Positions 8,467 to 17,445 of a stretch of DNA of 38,409 nucleotides are shown piece after piece. Position 1 is the stretch's first letter. The number at the start of each line of letters is the position of its first letter. A program made the translations under genes and the position numbers. Source of the DNA: Herminiimonas sp. (lineage in GTDB: Bacteria > Pseudomonadota > Gammaproteobacteria > Burkholderiales > Burkholderiaceae_D); contig DAIDBD010000115.1 of the NCBI GenBank assembly GCA_027310305.1, positions 1 to 38,409 of the forward strand. The letters run 5' to 3'. The notes beneath the pieces are model-generated. The model searched no databases and was not told where the DNA came from. It worked only from the letters and a program-made list of their open reading frames with translations.

Positions 8467-9084
8467 ATGACCGAACTCATTGCGGTGGCAGTCATCACCA
8501 TACTTGCCACCATCAGCCCAGGACCCGACTTCGCGATGGTCACGCGCAACAGCTATCTCTATGGCCGCAATCCCGGTCTGCTGGCCGCGCTCGGCATCGC
8601 GCTCGGCGTGCAGGTGCATGTGTTCTACACGATGTTCGGCATCGGGCTGATCATTGCACACTCGCCGGAGCTGTTTACGCTTATCAAGATGGTCGGTGCG
8701 GCGTATCTGATTTACATCGGCTGGAAGACTTTCGTCAACCAGTCGAAACTGGTGATCGACCTGCACAGCGGCGCGCCGGTTTCGGCCTTCAAAATGTTTT
8801 GTACCGGTTTTCTCACCAATGCGCTTAACCCGAAGACGACGCTGTTCGTCGTCAGCACCTACACCCAGGCAGTGCAGCCGGACACGCCTCTGGCGGTCCG
8901 GTTCGGATATGGTTTGTTCATGTCGGCCGCGCACTTCCTGTGGTTTGCGATGGTGGCGATTTTTTTCTCGCGGCACGCATTCCGCACGCGGATGATCGAT
9001 CACCAGCGCACCATGGACAAGCTGATCGGCGCGGTACTGATGGGCCTGGGGATATCGCTGGCCTTCGCCAACGTGGCGCGCTAA
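8467..9084 (+). CDS. LysE/RhtB family amino acid exporter
   Basis: The 205-residue product starts at ATG 8467, with GAGGAG eight bases upstream. It begins MTELIAVAVITILATISPGPDFAMVTRNS: the SPGPD motif after the first helix is the family hallmark, and about six membrane helices follow (GLLAALGIALGVQVHVFY, MVGAAYLIYIGWKTF, GFLTNALNPKTTLFVVS). The family exports amino acids or their derivatives across the inner membrane by proton exchange. The substrate is unknown; the RhtB branch handles threonine, homoserine and relatives. The divergent LysR gene is the likely regulator. Confidence 0.92.
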   Translation: MTELIAVAVITILATISPGPDFAMVTRNSYLYGRNPGLLAALGIALGVQVHVFYTMFGIGLIIAHSPELFTLIKMVGAAYLIYIGWKTFVNQSKLVIDLHSGAPVSAFKMFCTGFLTNALNPKTTLFVVSTYTQAVQPDTPLAVRFGYGLFMSAAHFLWFAMVAIFFSRHAFRTRMIDHQRTMDKLIGAVLMGLGISLAFANVAR

Positions 9085-9245
9085 TGCCTTTCGGAAGACC
9101 GCTGCATGAACGCCGCCTGTATCGATCCGGAATGAAGACGCAACATGGCTACACCGGACGGAAGCCGACCGCGTCGTCATTGACGCTGCGAAACGCGCAT
9201 CAACCGGCGCTGCGATTTGCCCGGCCCGTCATTTCCCGATCGGAT

Positions 9246-9443
9246 TCACGAGCGGTTATCCGCCGGACCGGTATCGTTTGCATTCGAACCGGGATCCCGG
9301 GCTTGACCCGGGTGAATGCCGGGCGGCAAACCGGTATCGACGACATGCTTGACATCGCCTTTGGATGCTTTCCTGTCCTTGTCGGGCGCGGGTTGGGTGA
9401 TGGTGCCGGTTGTGGCCGTGGCTTTGGTGCGTTCGTTTTGCAT
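9246..9443 (-). CDS. Small hypothetical protein, 65 residues
   Basis: This leftward ORF has an ATG at 9443 and a plausible ribosome-binding site (GGAGG about four bases upstream, which is close). The product, starting MQNERTKATATTG and ending NANDTGPADNRS, is hydrophilic, rich in T, D, P and K, and has no membrane segment or known motif. I do not recognise it. It sits alone in the 462-base gap between the LysE exporter and the chromate transporter, on the opposite strand to both. Overlapping ORFs in other frames exist here, so it may be spurious. Confidence 0.4.
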   Translation of the reverse strand: MQNERTKATATTGTITQPAPDKDRKASKGDVKHVVDTGLPPGIHPGQARDPGSNANDTGPADNRS

Positions 9444-9534
9444 GATGCCTCCAAATCAGATTGGAGCCGGAAACCACGCGCCGGTTCCTGCATTATTCAT
9501 CTCGTCTTCCCGCACTGCATCGCACCGGGCCTCT

Positions 9535-9540
9535 TATAAT
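9535..9540 (+). promoter_or_regulatory. Perfect -10 hexamer six bases before the chrA start
   Basis: TATAAT at 9535-9540 is followed by AGCCGC and then the ATG at 9547. A start site about seven bases downstream would coincide with the A of the start codon, implying a leaderless mRNA. No Shine-Dalgarno sequence is visible and the -35 region is weak. Confidence 0.45.
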
Positions 9541-9546
9541 AGCCGC

Positions 9547-10122
9547 ATGAATCCGCTGCCTTCCGACGATCGCCCGCAACCCCGATCGCTGACCGACCTG
9601 TTTGTCTCATTCACGCTGCTGGCGCTGCAAGGCTTCGGCGGCGTGCTGGCGATCGTCCAGCATGAGATGGTTGAACGGAAGCGCTGGATGACGAAGGAAG
9701 AGTTTGTCGAAGAATGGGCGGTGGCGCAGATCATGCCGGGCCCCAACGTGGTGAATCTGTCGCTGATGATCGGCGGGCGCTATTTCGGCTTGCCGGGCGC
9801 GTTGGCTGCGTTGGCCGGCATGCTGACGGTGCCGCTGATAGTGGTGCTGCTGCTGGCGCTGGCTTATGCCAGATACGCGAATCATCCCGGCGTGGCCGGT
9901 GCACTGCATGGCATGTCGGCGGTCGCCGCCGGCCTGATTGCATCGACCGGTCTCAAGCTGCTTGGCGTGCTGAAAAAAAATCCTCTTGGAGTACCGATGT
10001 GCATTGCGCTGGGCACAGCCTGTTTTGCCGCCATTGCACTGCTGCGCTGGCCGCTGGTCTACCCGCTGCTCGGGCTGGGCGGCGTGGCGTGCGTGCTGAC
10101 TTACCGCAAGCTCAAACCATGA
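9547..10122 (+). CDS. chrA: Chromate transporter, first half of a split ChrA pair
   Basis: The 191-residue protein is a single CHR domain with about six membrane segments. The motifs ALQGFGGVLAIVQHEMVERKRWM and AVAQIMPGPNVVNLSLMIGGRYFG are the conserved G-F-G-G and P-G-P-N elements of the chromate ion transporter family. Long ChrA proteins fuse two such domains; here they are separate genes whose products are expected to pair in the inner membrane and export chromate. The stop overlaps the next start (ATGA at 10119-10122), so translation is coupled. The substrate assignment rests on family homology and could also be sulfate-like anions. Confidence 0.9.
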   Translation: MNPLPSDDRPQPRSLTDLFVSFTLLALQGFGGVLAIVQHEMVERKRWMTKEEFVEEWAVAQIMPGPNVVNLSLMIGGRYFGLPGALAALAGMLTVPLIVVLLLALAYARYANHPGVAGALHGMSAVAAGLIASTGLKLLGVLKKNPLGVPMCIALGTACFAAIALLRWPLVYPLLGLGGVACVLTYRKLKP

Positions 10123-10703
10123 ACGAAACGCTACAACTCACGCTGCACTGGAGCGACTGGCTAGCCCTGTTCATGCATTTCCTGTCGCTGTCGCTGCTGT
10201 CGATCGGCGGCGCCATCACCACCGCACCGGACATGCATCGTTACCTGGTGGAACAGCAGCACTGGCTGACCGACACGCAATTCAATGCGTCTATCGCGAT
10301 CGCGCAGGCCGCGCCGGGACCGAACGTGCTGTTCATCGCCTTGATGGGCTGGAACGTGGGCGTCAATGCCGGCGGCATGCCGGCCGGATCGATGGCCATG
10401 CTGATCGCGATGACCGGCATTCTGCTGCCGAGCACGACCCTCACCTATCTTGCCGCGCGCTGGGGCCATCGGAATCGCGAACTGCGCGCGGTGCGCGCAT
10501 TCAAGCAGGGCATGGCGCCGATCGTCGTCGCGCTGCTGATCGCCACCGGCTGGATCATGGCCAGCGCCCATAGCAATCCGGCCACGGACTGGCCGCTCTG
10601 GCTGCTGACGGTGGCCGCCGCGCTGATCATCTGGCGCACGAAGATACATTTGCTGTGGCTGCTGGCCGCAGGCGCCGTTTTAGGATGGTACGGGCTGGTC
10701 TGA
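10119..10703 (+). CDS. chrA: Chromate transporter, second half of a split ChrA pair
   Basis: The 194-residue CHR-domain protein overlaps the upstream half by four bases. Visible motifs are SLSLLSIGGAITTAPDMHRY and AQAAPGPNVLFIALMGWNVG, the counterpart of the motif pair in the first half, then several helices (IVVALLIATGWIMAS, LLWLLAAGAVLGWYGLV). Known two-gene CHR systems need both halves for chromate resistance. No ChrB regulator is present, so the pair may be constitutive or regulated elsewhere. Confidence 0.9.
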   Translation: MNETLQLTLHWSDWLALFMHFLSLSLLSIGGAITTAPDMHRYLVEQQHWLTDTQFNASIAIAQAAPGPNVLFIALMGWNVGVNAGGMPAGSMAMLIAMTGILLPSTTLTYLAARWGHRNRELRAVRAFKQGMAPIVVALLIATGWIMASAHSNPATDWPLWLLTVAAALIIWRTKIHLLWLLAAGAVLGWYGLV

Positions 10704-10804
10704 TGTGTCGCTGCTGAAGCCGGGCGGCGCGGTTGCTTCATGCGCAAGCGCCGTGCCGATCCGCACGCCCTGTTTGCGCGGTCATTACTTTTACGGGAAT
10801 CAAT

Positions 10805-13135
10805 ATGTCGAAGAAGGTTAAAACCATTGTCATTGCCTTCGCCGTTCTGCTCGGCGTGCTGATCGCGGCAGCCGGCATCATCGCCGCGACGTTCGATCCG
10901 AACGATTACAAGCCGCTGATCATCAAGCTGGTGCAGGAAAAAAAGCAGCGCACGCTGACGATTCCGGGCCAGATAAAGCTGACGTTCTTTCCGAAGATCG
11001 GCGCCGATCTCGGCAAGGTCGGCTTGTCCGAGCATAAAGGTACGGCCGAATTCGCATCGATCGACAGCGCCAGGGTATCGCTGCAATTGATCCCGCTGCT
11101 GTCAAAAAAACTGGTGGTCGATCGGATCAGGATCGGCGGGCTCGATGCGCATATCAAACGGTTCAAGGACGGCAGCACCAATTTCGACGACCTGCTTTCC
11201 GGCGAAGAAAATTCAGCGCAGCAAATCGCATTCGATATCGACGGCGTCGACATCAGCAACGCAAGCATCGCGTTCGACGATCAACAGCAGCGCCGCACAT
11301 TGACAATTGCAAAACTCGATCTCGAAACCGGAAAGATCGCCAACGGCGTGCCGAGCAAGATCACGCTCTCCGCTGACGTGAAGGGCAGCAATCCGGCCAT
11401 CGACGCCAAAGTTTCGCTGCGGAGCGGCTTCACGATCGACCTCGACAAGAAACAGTATCTGCTGAAGAACGCCGACGCCGAGATCAAGGGCAGGCTCGCG
11501 GATTTTTCCGATCTCGCCGTCAAGCTTGCCGGCAACGCCGACCTGAAGCCGGCCGACAAGCGGTTCGCGCTCGACGGCGTCAGGCTGTCGGCCAGCGGCA
11601 AACAGTCCGGCCGGGCGCTCGACGTCAAACTGGATGCGCCGAAGCTGGCGATCACCGATACCCAGGTATCGGGCGGAAAATTGACCGGCGATGCAAAACT
11701 GATCGAAGGCGCGCGCACCGTCACGGCCAGTTTTTCGGCGCCGTCGTTCGACGGTTCGCCGCAGGCATTCAAGGTGCCGTCGCTGGCGCTCGATGTCGCG
11801 GTCAGGGACGCGGCGCTGGATGCGAAAGCGAACATAGCCGGCACGCTGGCCGGCGACATCGACAAGCTGCTGTTCAGCTCGCCGCAACTCAAGCTGACGC
11901 TGTCGGGCAAACAGGGCGATGCCGCCATCGACGGCTCGCTCACCACGCCGTTTTCCGCCGACATGAAAGCGCGGCGGATCGATTTGTCCGGCATCGCCGC
12001 CGCGTTCACGCTGCCCAATCCCGGCGGCGGCACGCTCAAGCTGAATGCAACCGGCAAGGCCGGCATCGATCTCGACAAGCAAACCGTGTCGACGCTGCTG
12101 AAAGGCAAACTGGATGACAGCACATTCGATGCGAAATTCGGCATGTCGAAGTTCTCGCCGGCGGCGTATACATTCGACATCGGCATCGACCGCCTCGACG
12201 CCGATCGCTATCAGGGCAAGCCGTCCGCAGCGACACAGAAAACGGCAGCGGAAAAACCGCTCGACCTGTCCGCGCTGCGCGACTTGCATGCGACCGGCAG
12301 CCTGCGGATCGGTGCGCTCAAGATCCGGAATATCAAAATGTCGAATCTGAAAGCCGATGTGCGCGCCGCCGGCGGCAAGATCGATGTCAGTCCGCTATCG
12401 GCCGGCCTGTACGGCGGCACGGTCAACGGGGCGCTGTCGGCGACGGCCGGCACGCCGCCGCATTTCGCGGTGCGGCAGAATCTGGCCGGCGTCCACGTCG
12501 GCCCGCTGCTGGCCGATGCGGTCGGCAAGGCCCAGATCGAAGGCCGCGGCAACGTGGCGCTCGACGTCGCGACCGACGGCGGCACCTTTGCGCAGATGAA
12601 GAAAAAATTGAACGGCACCGCGCGGCTGGAACTGCGCGACGGCGCGGTGAACGGCATCAACGTGGCGCAAGCGGTGCGCAAGGCGAAGGCAACCATCGGC
12701 GAACTGAGAGGAAGCGCAGCGCCGCAAACCGGCACCGGCTCGGCCGCCGAAAAAACCGACTTCAGCGAACTGAGCGGCAGTTTCCGCATCGCCAACGGCG
12801 TCGCGCGCAACGAAGACCTTAACGTCAAATCGCCATTGATCCGGGTCGGCGGTTCGGGCGACATCAACCTCGGCGAAGATCGGCTCGACTATCTGGCCAA
12901 GGCCACCGTCGTCTCGACGCTGCAGGGACAGGGCGGCCCGGAATTGCAGGCGCTCAAGGGGCTGACGGTTCCGGTCAAGCTGTCGGGGCCGTTTTCCGCG
13001 ATCGGCTATCGGATCGATTTTCAGGGCCTGGCCGGCGAACTGGCGAAGCAAAAGATCGATGAGAAAAAAGAGGAAGTGCGATCGAAGGTGCAGGATCAGA
13101 TCAAGGAAGGTCTGAAAGGGTTGTTTGGGAAATAG
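10805..13135 (+). CDS. AsmA family protein
   Basis: The 776-residue protein starts MSKKVKTIVIAFAVLLGVLIAAAGIIAATFDPNDYKP. One N-terminal membrane helix (about residues 7-29) is followed by the family's F-D-P-N-D-Y-K motif and a long beta-rich periplasmic region with repeating patterns such as DKKQYLLKNADAEIKG. The C-terminal AsmA domain includes LNGTARLELRDGAVNGINV, SGSFRIANGV and LDYLAKATVV. AsmA-like proteins belong to the repeating beta-groove superfamily proposed to carry lipids between inner and outer membranes. The ATG at 10805 is chosen because the upstream part of the frame looks non-coding. It lies 101 bases after chrA; it may have its own promoter. Confidence 0.9.
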   Translation: MSKKVKTIVIAFAVLLGVLIAAAGIIAATFDPNDYKPLIIKLVQEKKQRTLTIPGQIKLTFFPKIGADLGKVGLSEHKGTAEFASIDSARVSLQLIPLLSKKLVVDRIRIGGLDAHIKRFKDGSTNFDDLLSGEENSAQQIAFDIDGVDISNASIAFDDQQQRRTLTIAKLDLETGKIANGVPSKITLSADVKGSNPAIDAKVSLRSGFTIDLDKKQYLLKNADAEIKGRLADFSDLAVKLAGNADLKPADKRFALDGVRLSASGKQSGRALDVKLDAPKLAITDTQVSGGKLTGDAKLIEGARTVTASFSAPSFDGSPQAFKVPSLALDVAVRDAALDAKANIAGTLAGDIDKLLFSSPQLKLTLSGKQGDAAIDGSLTTPFSADMKARRIDLSGIAAAFTLPNPGGGTLKLNATGKAGIDLDKQTVSTLLKGKLDDSTFDAKFGMSKFSPAAYTFDIGIDRLDADRYQGKPSAATQKTAAEKPLDLSALRDLHATGSLRIGALKIRNIKMSNLKADVRAAGGKIDVSPLSAGLYGGTVNGALSATAGTPPHFAVRQNLAGVHVGPLLADAVGKAQIEGRGNVALDVATDGGTFAQMKKKLNGTARLELRDGAVNGINVAQAVRKAKATIGELRGSAAPQTGTGSAAEKTDFSELSGSFRIANGVARNEDLNVKSPLIRVGGSGDINLGEDRLDYLAKATVVSTLQGQGGPELQALKGLTVPVKLSGPFSAIGYRIDFQGLAGELAKQKIDEKKEEVRSKVQDQIKEGLKGLFGK

Positions 13136-13435
13136 GCTGGATTATCTGCCTTGAGAAATTCTTGGAAAATGATGGCTCATCTAACTGCTGTTAACGTGTT
13201 CGTTTATCCAGAATGGATATCGTCGTGACACACATTGCAGAGTTTGGCCAGTCGTTTGGCTGAACTCCAACGAAATGATAAAACCAGGCGGACATTTTTT
13301 AAATGGGTAGACAACAAGTATAGAAAAGTGCAATTTTCTATACTTGTCCCGTGCCGGGGAAACAAAGCGAGTGCGCGTTTTCGGTCGATCGAGTCGTTGG
13401 GCAGGTTGTGCTTGCCCGAAGCAATCGCACCTCGT
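13136..13435. other. Gap between convergent genes, AT-rich with a palindrome
   Basis: These 300 bases lie between the end of the AsmA gene and the end of the leftward SWIM gene. Composition is visibly lower in GC than both neighbours. A reading frame enters rightward from 13235 but has no ribosome-binding site and continues antisense through the SWIM gene, so I do not call it. The perfect palindrome at 13314-13347 is the only structured element. Confidence 0.5.
13314..13347. repeat. Perfect 14-bp inverted repeat with six-base loop
   Basis: ACAAGTATAGAAAA at 13314-13327 is mirrored exactly at 13334-13347 around GTGCAA. The arms are AT-rich, unlike a classic GC-rich terminator. It could be an operator for a dimeric regulator or a weak bidirectional transcript end between convergent genes. 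Confidence 0.75.
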
Positions 13436-14494
13436 TTATCTCGACCCAGCCGCCTGCCGTCGATTCAAATAATCCGCGATGCGTCCTTCCGTTTGCCTGG
13501 TGGCGCGGTACACGCCGCGCGCTTCAGTGCGCAGCAAGATGCCCGATACCAGCCAGCTCTGCAGCATATGACGCGGGATGCCGCGCGCGATCAATTCGCT
13601 TGCGGCGATGTTCCCGGTTCGGTTCGGATGCGGCGTTGCTGCCTTCTTTTTTGCCGACGCAGGTCGGGCCTGCGATGCGGATTTCGGTTTGGCCGCCTTG
13701 ACGTCGGACGAACGCTTCGGCGCAACCGCGCCAGCCTTTGCCGCCGCAGAAGATGAAATTACCGCAACCTGCGGCTCCTCCAGATCAATGCCAAACAGCG
13801 CGGACAGATCCGGCGTATCCAGCTGCTGATGCGGAGCAAGCGCCGTTTGCGCATCCGTTACCGGCATGCTGCCTGCTTGCCGGATCAATTCCTGCGGATC
13901 GACATGACGCAGCAGGAACAGCAACTCGGGCTGGCTGTCGAAGCGGGCGCCGACGCCGTACAGCGCCGCCGCGACATGCTTGCACATCGAGGCCGAGTCG
14001 GGACAGCTGCAACGGAAATCAATGTGCTGCGGAATCGGAAACAAGCCGCTGCCGTGGCGCGCGACAACGTCCATCACAGCGCTGGAAAAGCGGCCCTGCA
14101 ACAGTTCCACCAGCGAAGCAACCTTGCCGGCGCATTCGGCGAGGATGGACTTCCACAGATTCTTTTCCAGGCCACGCACGCTGATGCTGACTTCGTACAC
14201 TTCCGAGCCGGTAACCAGCGCGTTGATTTTGCCTGCCGTGATTTGCAGATCGATCACCGAGCCGTTGCGCACGTAAGTGCGTCCGCGCGGCAGCCGGTTG
14301 GCGTAATCGCTGTAGGCTTCGAGGTTGCCGCACCACTTCTTGCCCCAGAAAGTGCGCGCGATGGCGCGGCCGTCGATTGCTACCGGCTGACAGTTCCGGC
14401 CCTTCTTTTTAAGCGCTTCGAGCTTGCGCCTGGCTTGTTCTTTTCGCTCCGCGACCGGCACGTAGCGCGGCCAGCCGCCGTAAAAATAACTCAT
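13436..14494 (-). CDS. SWIM zinc-finger domain protein
   Basis: The 352-residue protein starts at ATG 14494 (MSYFYGGWPRYV), with AAGGAG six bases upstream. The SWIM motif C-x-C-x(n)-C-x-H is visible as CSCPDSASMCKH near residue 165, preceded by ITAGKINALVTGSEVYEVSISV, typical of the family's leading beta-sheet region. A lysine/alanine-rich low-complexity linker follows, with a C-terminal stretch starting NRTGNIAASELIARGIPRHML. SWIM proteins bind DNA or proteins through zinc. The gene follows the SNF2 helicase by 32 bases on the same strand; such pairs are common in bacteria, so the two proteins probably act together on DNA. Confidence 0.9.
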   Translation of the reverse strand: MSYFYGGWPRYVPVAERKEQARRKLEALKKKGRNCQPVAIDGRAIARTFWGKKWCGNLEAYSDYANRLPRGRTYVRNGSVIDLQITAGKINALVTGSEVYEVSISVRGLEKNLWKSILAECAGKVASLVELLQGRFSSAVMDVVARHGSGLFPIPQHIDFRCSCPDSASMCKHVAAALYGVGARFDSQPELLFLLRHVDPQELIRQAGSMPVTDAQTALAPHQQLDTPDLSALFGIDLEEPQVAVISSSAAAKAGAVAPKRSSDVKAAKPKSASQARPASAKKKAATPHPNRTGNIAASELIARGIPRHMLQSWLVSGILLRTEARGVYRATRQTEGRIADYLNRRQAAGSR

Positions 14495-14526
14495 GTCAAC
14501 TCCTTGAAACAAGCCCGCAGGCCTGG

Positions 14527-17289
14527 CTATTTTTCATCCATTGCGCTGTTGATATCGAGCGCCACCAGCCGCAGCAATTCGTCGTTGCTCATTTCGGTCA
14601 GCAACGTTTCGCCGCTGCCTTCCAGAATATTATTGGACAGCCCCAATTTGTTTTCTATCAGCGCGTCGATTTTTTCTTCGACCGTGCCGCGGCAGATGAA
14701 TTTATGCACCAGCACATTTTTTTTCTGGCCGATGCGGTAAGCGCGGTCGGTCGCCTGATTCTCCACCGCAGGATTCCACCAGCGGTCGAAATGAATGACG
14801 TGCGACGCCGCCGTCAGATTGAGGCCGGTGCCGCCGGCCTTGATCGACAGCACAAAAAACGGCGGTCCTTGCTCCTGCTGGAAATGATCGACCAGCACCT
14901 TGCGCGCTTTCACCGGCGTCGCGCCGTGCAGCACCAGTCCGGGCCGGCCGAACACGCTTTGCAGAAACTCGGCCAGCGGGCCGGTCATTTCCTGGAATTG
15001 CGTAAACACCAGCACCTTTTCCTGACGCGCCGCGATGGCTTCCGCGATTTCTCGCAGGCGGGCGAACTTGCCGCTGTCATCCGGCGCGTAGCCGCCGTCG
15101 CCGAGCCATTGCGACGGATGATTGCAGATTTGCTTGAAGCGCATCAGAAAAGCCAGCACCGCGCCGCGCCGGGCGATGCCGTCCAGCGTCGCGATCTGTT
15201 GGCCGAGCGCGGCTACCGTCTGCTCGTACAAGCCGGCCTGCAATCGGCTGAGCCCACAGTACGCCTTGACTTCGGTCTTGTCCGGCAAATCGGCAATGAT
15301 GCGCTTGTCGCTTTTCAGGCGCCGCAAAATATACGGTTGCACCAGATTGCGCAACGGCGCGTAGCTCGCGTGGCCGTCCTGTTCCAGCCGGCGGATGAAG
15401 CCGCTGAACGCCTTGCCGGAACCGAGCAGGCCGGGGCAGATGAAATCGAACAGCGACCATAAATCGCCCAGCCGGTTTTCCACCGGCGTGCCGGTCAGCG
15501 CGAATCGCACGCGGCTGTTCAGCGTTTTTACCGCTTGCGTCTGGCGCGCGCCCGGATTCTTGATCGCCTGCGCTTCATCGAGCACCACCAGCGACCAGCG
15601 CGTCTGCAGCAGCCAGGGAGCACGGAGCAGGCTGCCGTAACTGGTGATGACGACATCGACCTTCGCCAGCCGCCCGGCGGGAAGCGAGGCCAGCGTCTTG
15701 CCGGGCATGGCCGATGGATGCGCGATCAATATGCGCAGGCTCGGCGCGAAGCGCGCGATTTCCGATTGCCAGTTGCCGATCAGCGAGGCCGGCAGCACCA
15801 GCAAATGCGGCCCCGGATCGGCTTCGCGTTTGGCCAGCAGCAGCAGCGCCAGAACCTGCACGGTCTTGCCCAGCCCCATGTCGTCGGCCAGACAACCGCC
15901 CAACCCGAGCCGGTTCAGCCACCACAGCCAGCGCACGCCGTCCTGCTGGTAGGGCCGCAGCTGCGCCTTCAGTTCCGGTCCCGGATGCACATCGGCGCCT
16001 GCGCCATGCGGATTGCGCAGACCCTCCAGCGCCTCCCGCAACCAGCCGCCGGCGACCACGGCCGACCAGCCGGCCACGCCGGCGGACATCACCGCGCTGC
16101 CATTGCTTTCCGGCGCGACACCCGCCAGCAGCCGCATGCCATCGAGAAACGATATGCCGCCGCCGGACGCAGCGCGTTGCACTTTTTTCCAGTGCGCCAG
16201 CACGCCGTCGAGCTTCTCGCGATCGACCTCGACCCAGCGGCCCTTGAGCCGCACCAGGCCATCGCCGACCGCCAACAGCTGCGCCCATTCGTCCTCGGAA
16301 AGTTCTTCGTCATCGAGCGCGACCGACAGATTGAAATCCAGCATCGCATCCAACCCCAGACCGGCGGCGCGGTTGCCGATATTGACGCGCACTTGCGGGC
16401 GCGGCGGCTGGTTCGGCTTCCACCAGTCCGGGATGCGCACCACGATGCCGCACGCTTCGAATACCGGAATGTTTTTCAGGAATTGATGCGCGTCGGCGGG
16501 CGCCCATGCGATCGGATGAAAGATGGCGCCGGAATCGACCAGCGACTTCAGCCACGGACTTTGTTCGGCCGCCTTGTTCACCGGCAGCAGCAGCCCGAGC
16601 AGCGTGTCGCGATCGCCCGCGCCGGCGTATTCTTGCAGCGCCCGCCCCAGTGGCTGATGCTGCACGCGCGACTGTTGCAAATGCTGTGCGTGCCGCGCGA
16701 CATACGTGGCGAGAAAGGCGAACGGAGCCTGCGCGTTGCTTTTATTTTCGGCGAGATGAAAGCAGACGCGGCCCAGCAGATTCCAGCTCGGATGCTTGCG
16801 TTGCAGCCACGCCTGCACATCGCCATCCTCTGCAGCGATCTCTGCGCGCGCCGCCGCCTGCAGATCGGCCCACAGCATTTCCAGCCGCGCCGCATCCAGA
16901 TATTCCGCACCGGCCATCGGCGGGACTGCGGCGGCCAGCCGCTCCAGTTCAGCGCCGGGAACCGGAAGCTCGGCATCGGCCCACTGGCCGGCCAGATCCG
17001 GCACCGCGCACAGGCGCGCCATGAGCAGATGGGCCAGCTCGCGCCCGAACGCAAGAGAAGGCGGCAACCAGATGCCGAGCTCCACTGCGCCCAGATGCAG
17101 CAGGCCATGGCTGCCGCCGCGTGCGAATGCGTTGGCGATGCGCGCGGCGGCCGGCGGCGGCAGATCGGAATTGCCTGCAAGACGCGTCAGATGCACATGC
17201 CCTGCCGGCGATATGGCGAGGTCGAGAGCGACGGTTTTTGAGTCGGATGCGGATGGCGGATCTACGCCGAAATCAAATGCGCTTGTCAT
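14527..17289 (-). CDS. SNF2-family DNA-dependent ATPase/helicase
   Basis: The 920-residue protein has a poorly conserved N-terminal half (bacterial SNF2-associated region) and a canonical C-terminal motor. Walker A is DDMGLGKT with K475, the Walker B variant is DEAQ at 571-574, motif III reads LTGTPVENRLGDLWSLFDF, and the second RecA lobe has VLVFTQFQEMT, GGTGLNLTAASHVIHFDRWWNP and QATDRAYRIGQKK. SNF2 ATPases translocate on double-stranded DNA and remodel protein-DNA complexes. Bacterial members are linked to transcription recycling or repair. The SWIM gene follows closely downstream as an operon partner. The frame is intact, with normal high-GC codon use. Confidence 0.93.
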   Translation of the reverse strand: MTSAFDFGVDPPSASDSKTVALDLAISPAGHVHLTRLAGNSDLPPPAAARIANAFARGGSHGLLHLGAVELGIWLPPSLAFGRELAHLLMARLCAVPDLAGQWADAELPVPGAELERLAAAVPPMAGAEYLDAARLEMLWADLQAAARAEIAAEDGDVQAWLQRKHPSWNLLGRVCFHLAENKSNAQAPFAFLATYVARHAQHLQQSRVQHQPLGRALQEYAGAGDRDTLLGLLLPVNKAAEQSPWLKSLVDSGAIFHPIAWAPADAHQFLKNIPVFEACGIVVRIPDWWKPNQPPRPQVRVNIGNRAAGLGLDAMLDFNLSVALDDEELSEDEWAQLLAVGDGLVRLKGRWVEVDREKLDGVLAHWKKVQRAASGGGISFLDGMRLLAGVAPESNGSAVMSAGVAGWSAVVAGGWLREALEGLRNPHGAGADVHPGPELKAQLRPYQQDGVRWLWWLNRLGLGGCLADDMGLGKTVQVLALLLLAKREADPGPHLLVLPASLIGNWQSEIARFAPSLRILIAHPSAMPGKTLASLPAGRLAKVDVVITSYGSLLRAPWLLQTRWSLVVLDEAQAIKNPGARQTQAVKTLNSRVRFALTGTPVENRLGDLWSLFDFICPGLLGSGKAFSGFIRRLEQDGHASYAPLRNLVQPYILRRLKSDKRIIADLPDKTEVKAYCGLSRLQAGLYEQTVAALGQQIATLDGIARRGAVLAFLMRFKQICNHPSQWLGDGGYAPDDSGKFARLREIAEAIAARQEKVLVFTQFQEMTGPLAEFLQSVFGRPGLVLHGATPVKARKVLVDHFQQEQGPPFFVLSIKAGGTGLNLTAASHVIHFDRWWNPAVENQATDRAYRIGQKKNVLVHKFICRGTVEEKIDALIENKLGLSNNILEGSGETLLTEMSNDELLRLVALDINSAMDEK

Positions 17290-17445
17290 GGTGTTGTGAT
17301 GGTCGTGCGCAGATATTTGTTCATTTTTTTGCCTGGATCTGCTGCTCTTTCCGGCGGCAAATTTTCTTTCGTCTATTGCGCTTTGAGTTCGTCCTGCGCC
17401 ATGTAGTTTACCGGGCTTTGAAATGCCGCCTTGCTTCGCTTGGTT
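17290..17445. other. Upstream region of the SNF2 gene
   Basis: This should contain the promoter of the leftward SNF2-SWIM operon. I see no confident hexamers, palindromes or small genes in it. The HTH fragment at 17446-17700 follows on its right. Confidence 0.35.

Noticed and set aside
13235-13756. A 173-codon plus-strand ORF in the gap after the AsmA gene
   Set aside because: It has no ribosome-binding site, and most of it is antisense to the SWIM gene. The first 50 codons show no family.
15535-17241. A 568-codon open frame on the plus strand
   Set aside because: It is antisense to the SNF2 ATPase and compositionally a shadow, rich in R, Q and H.
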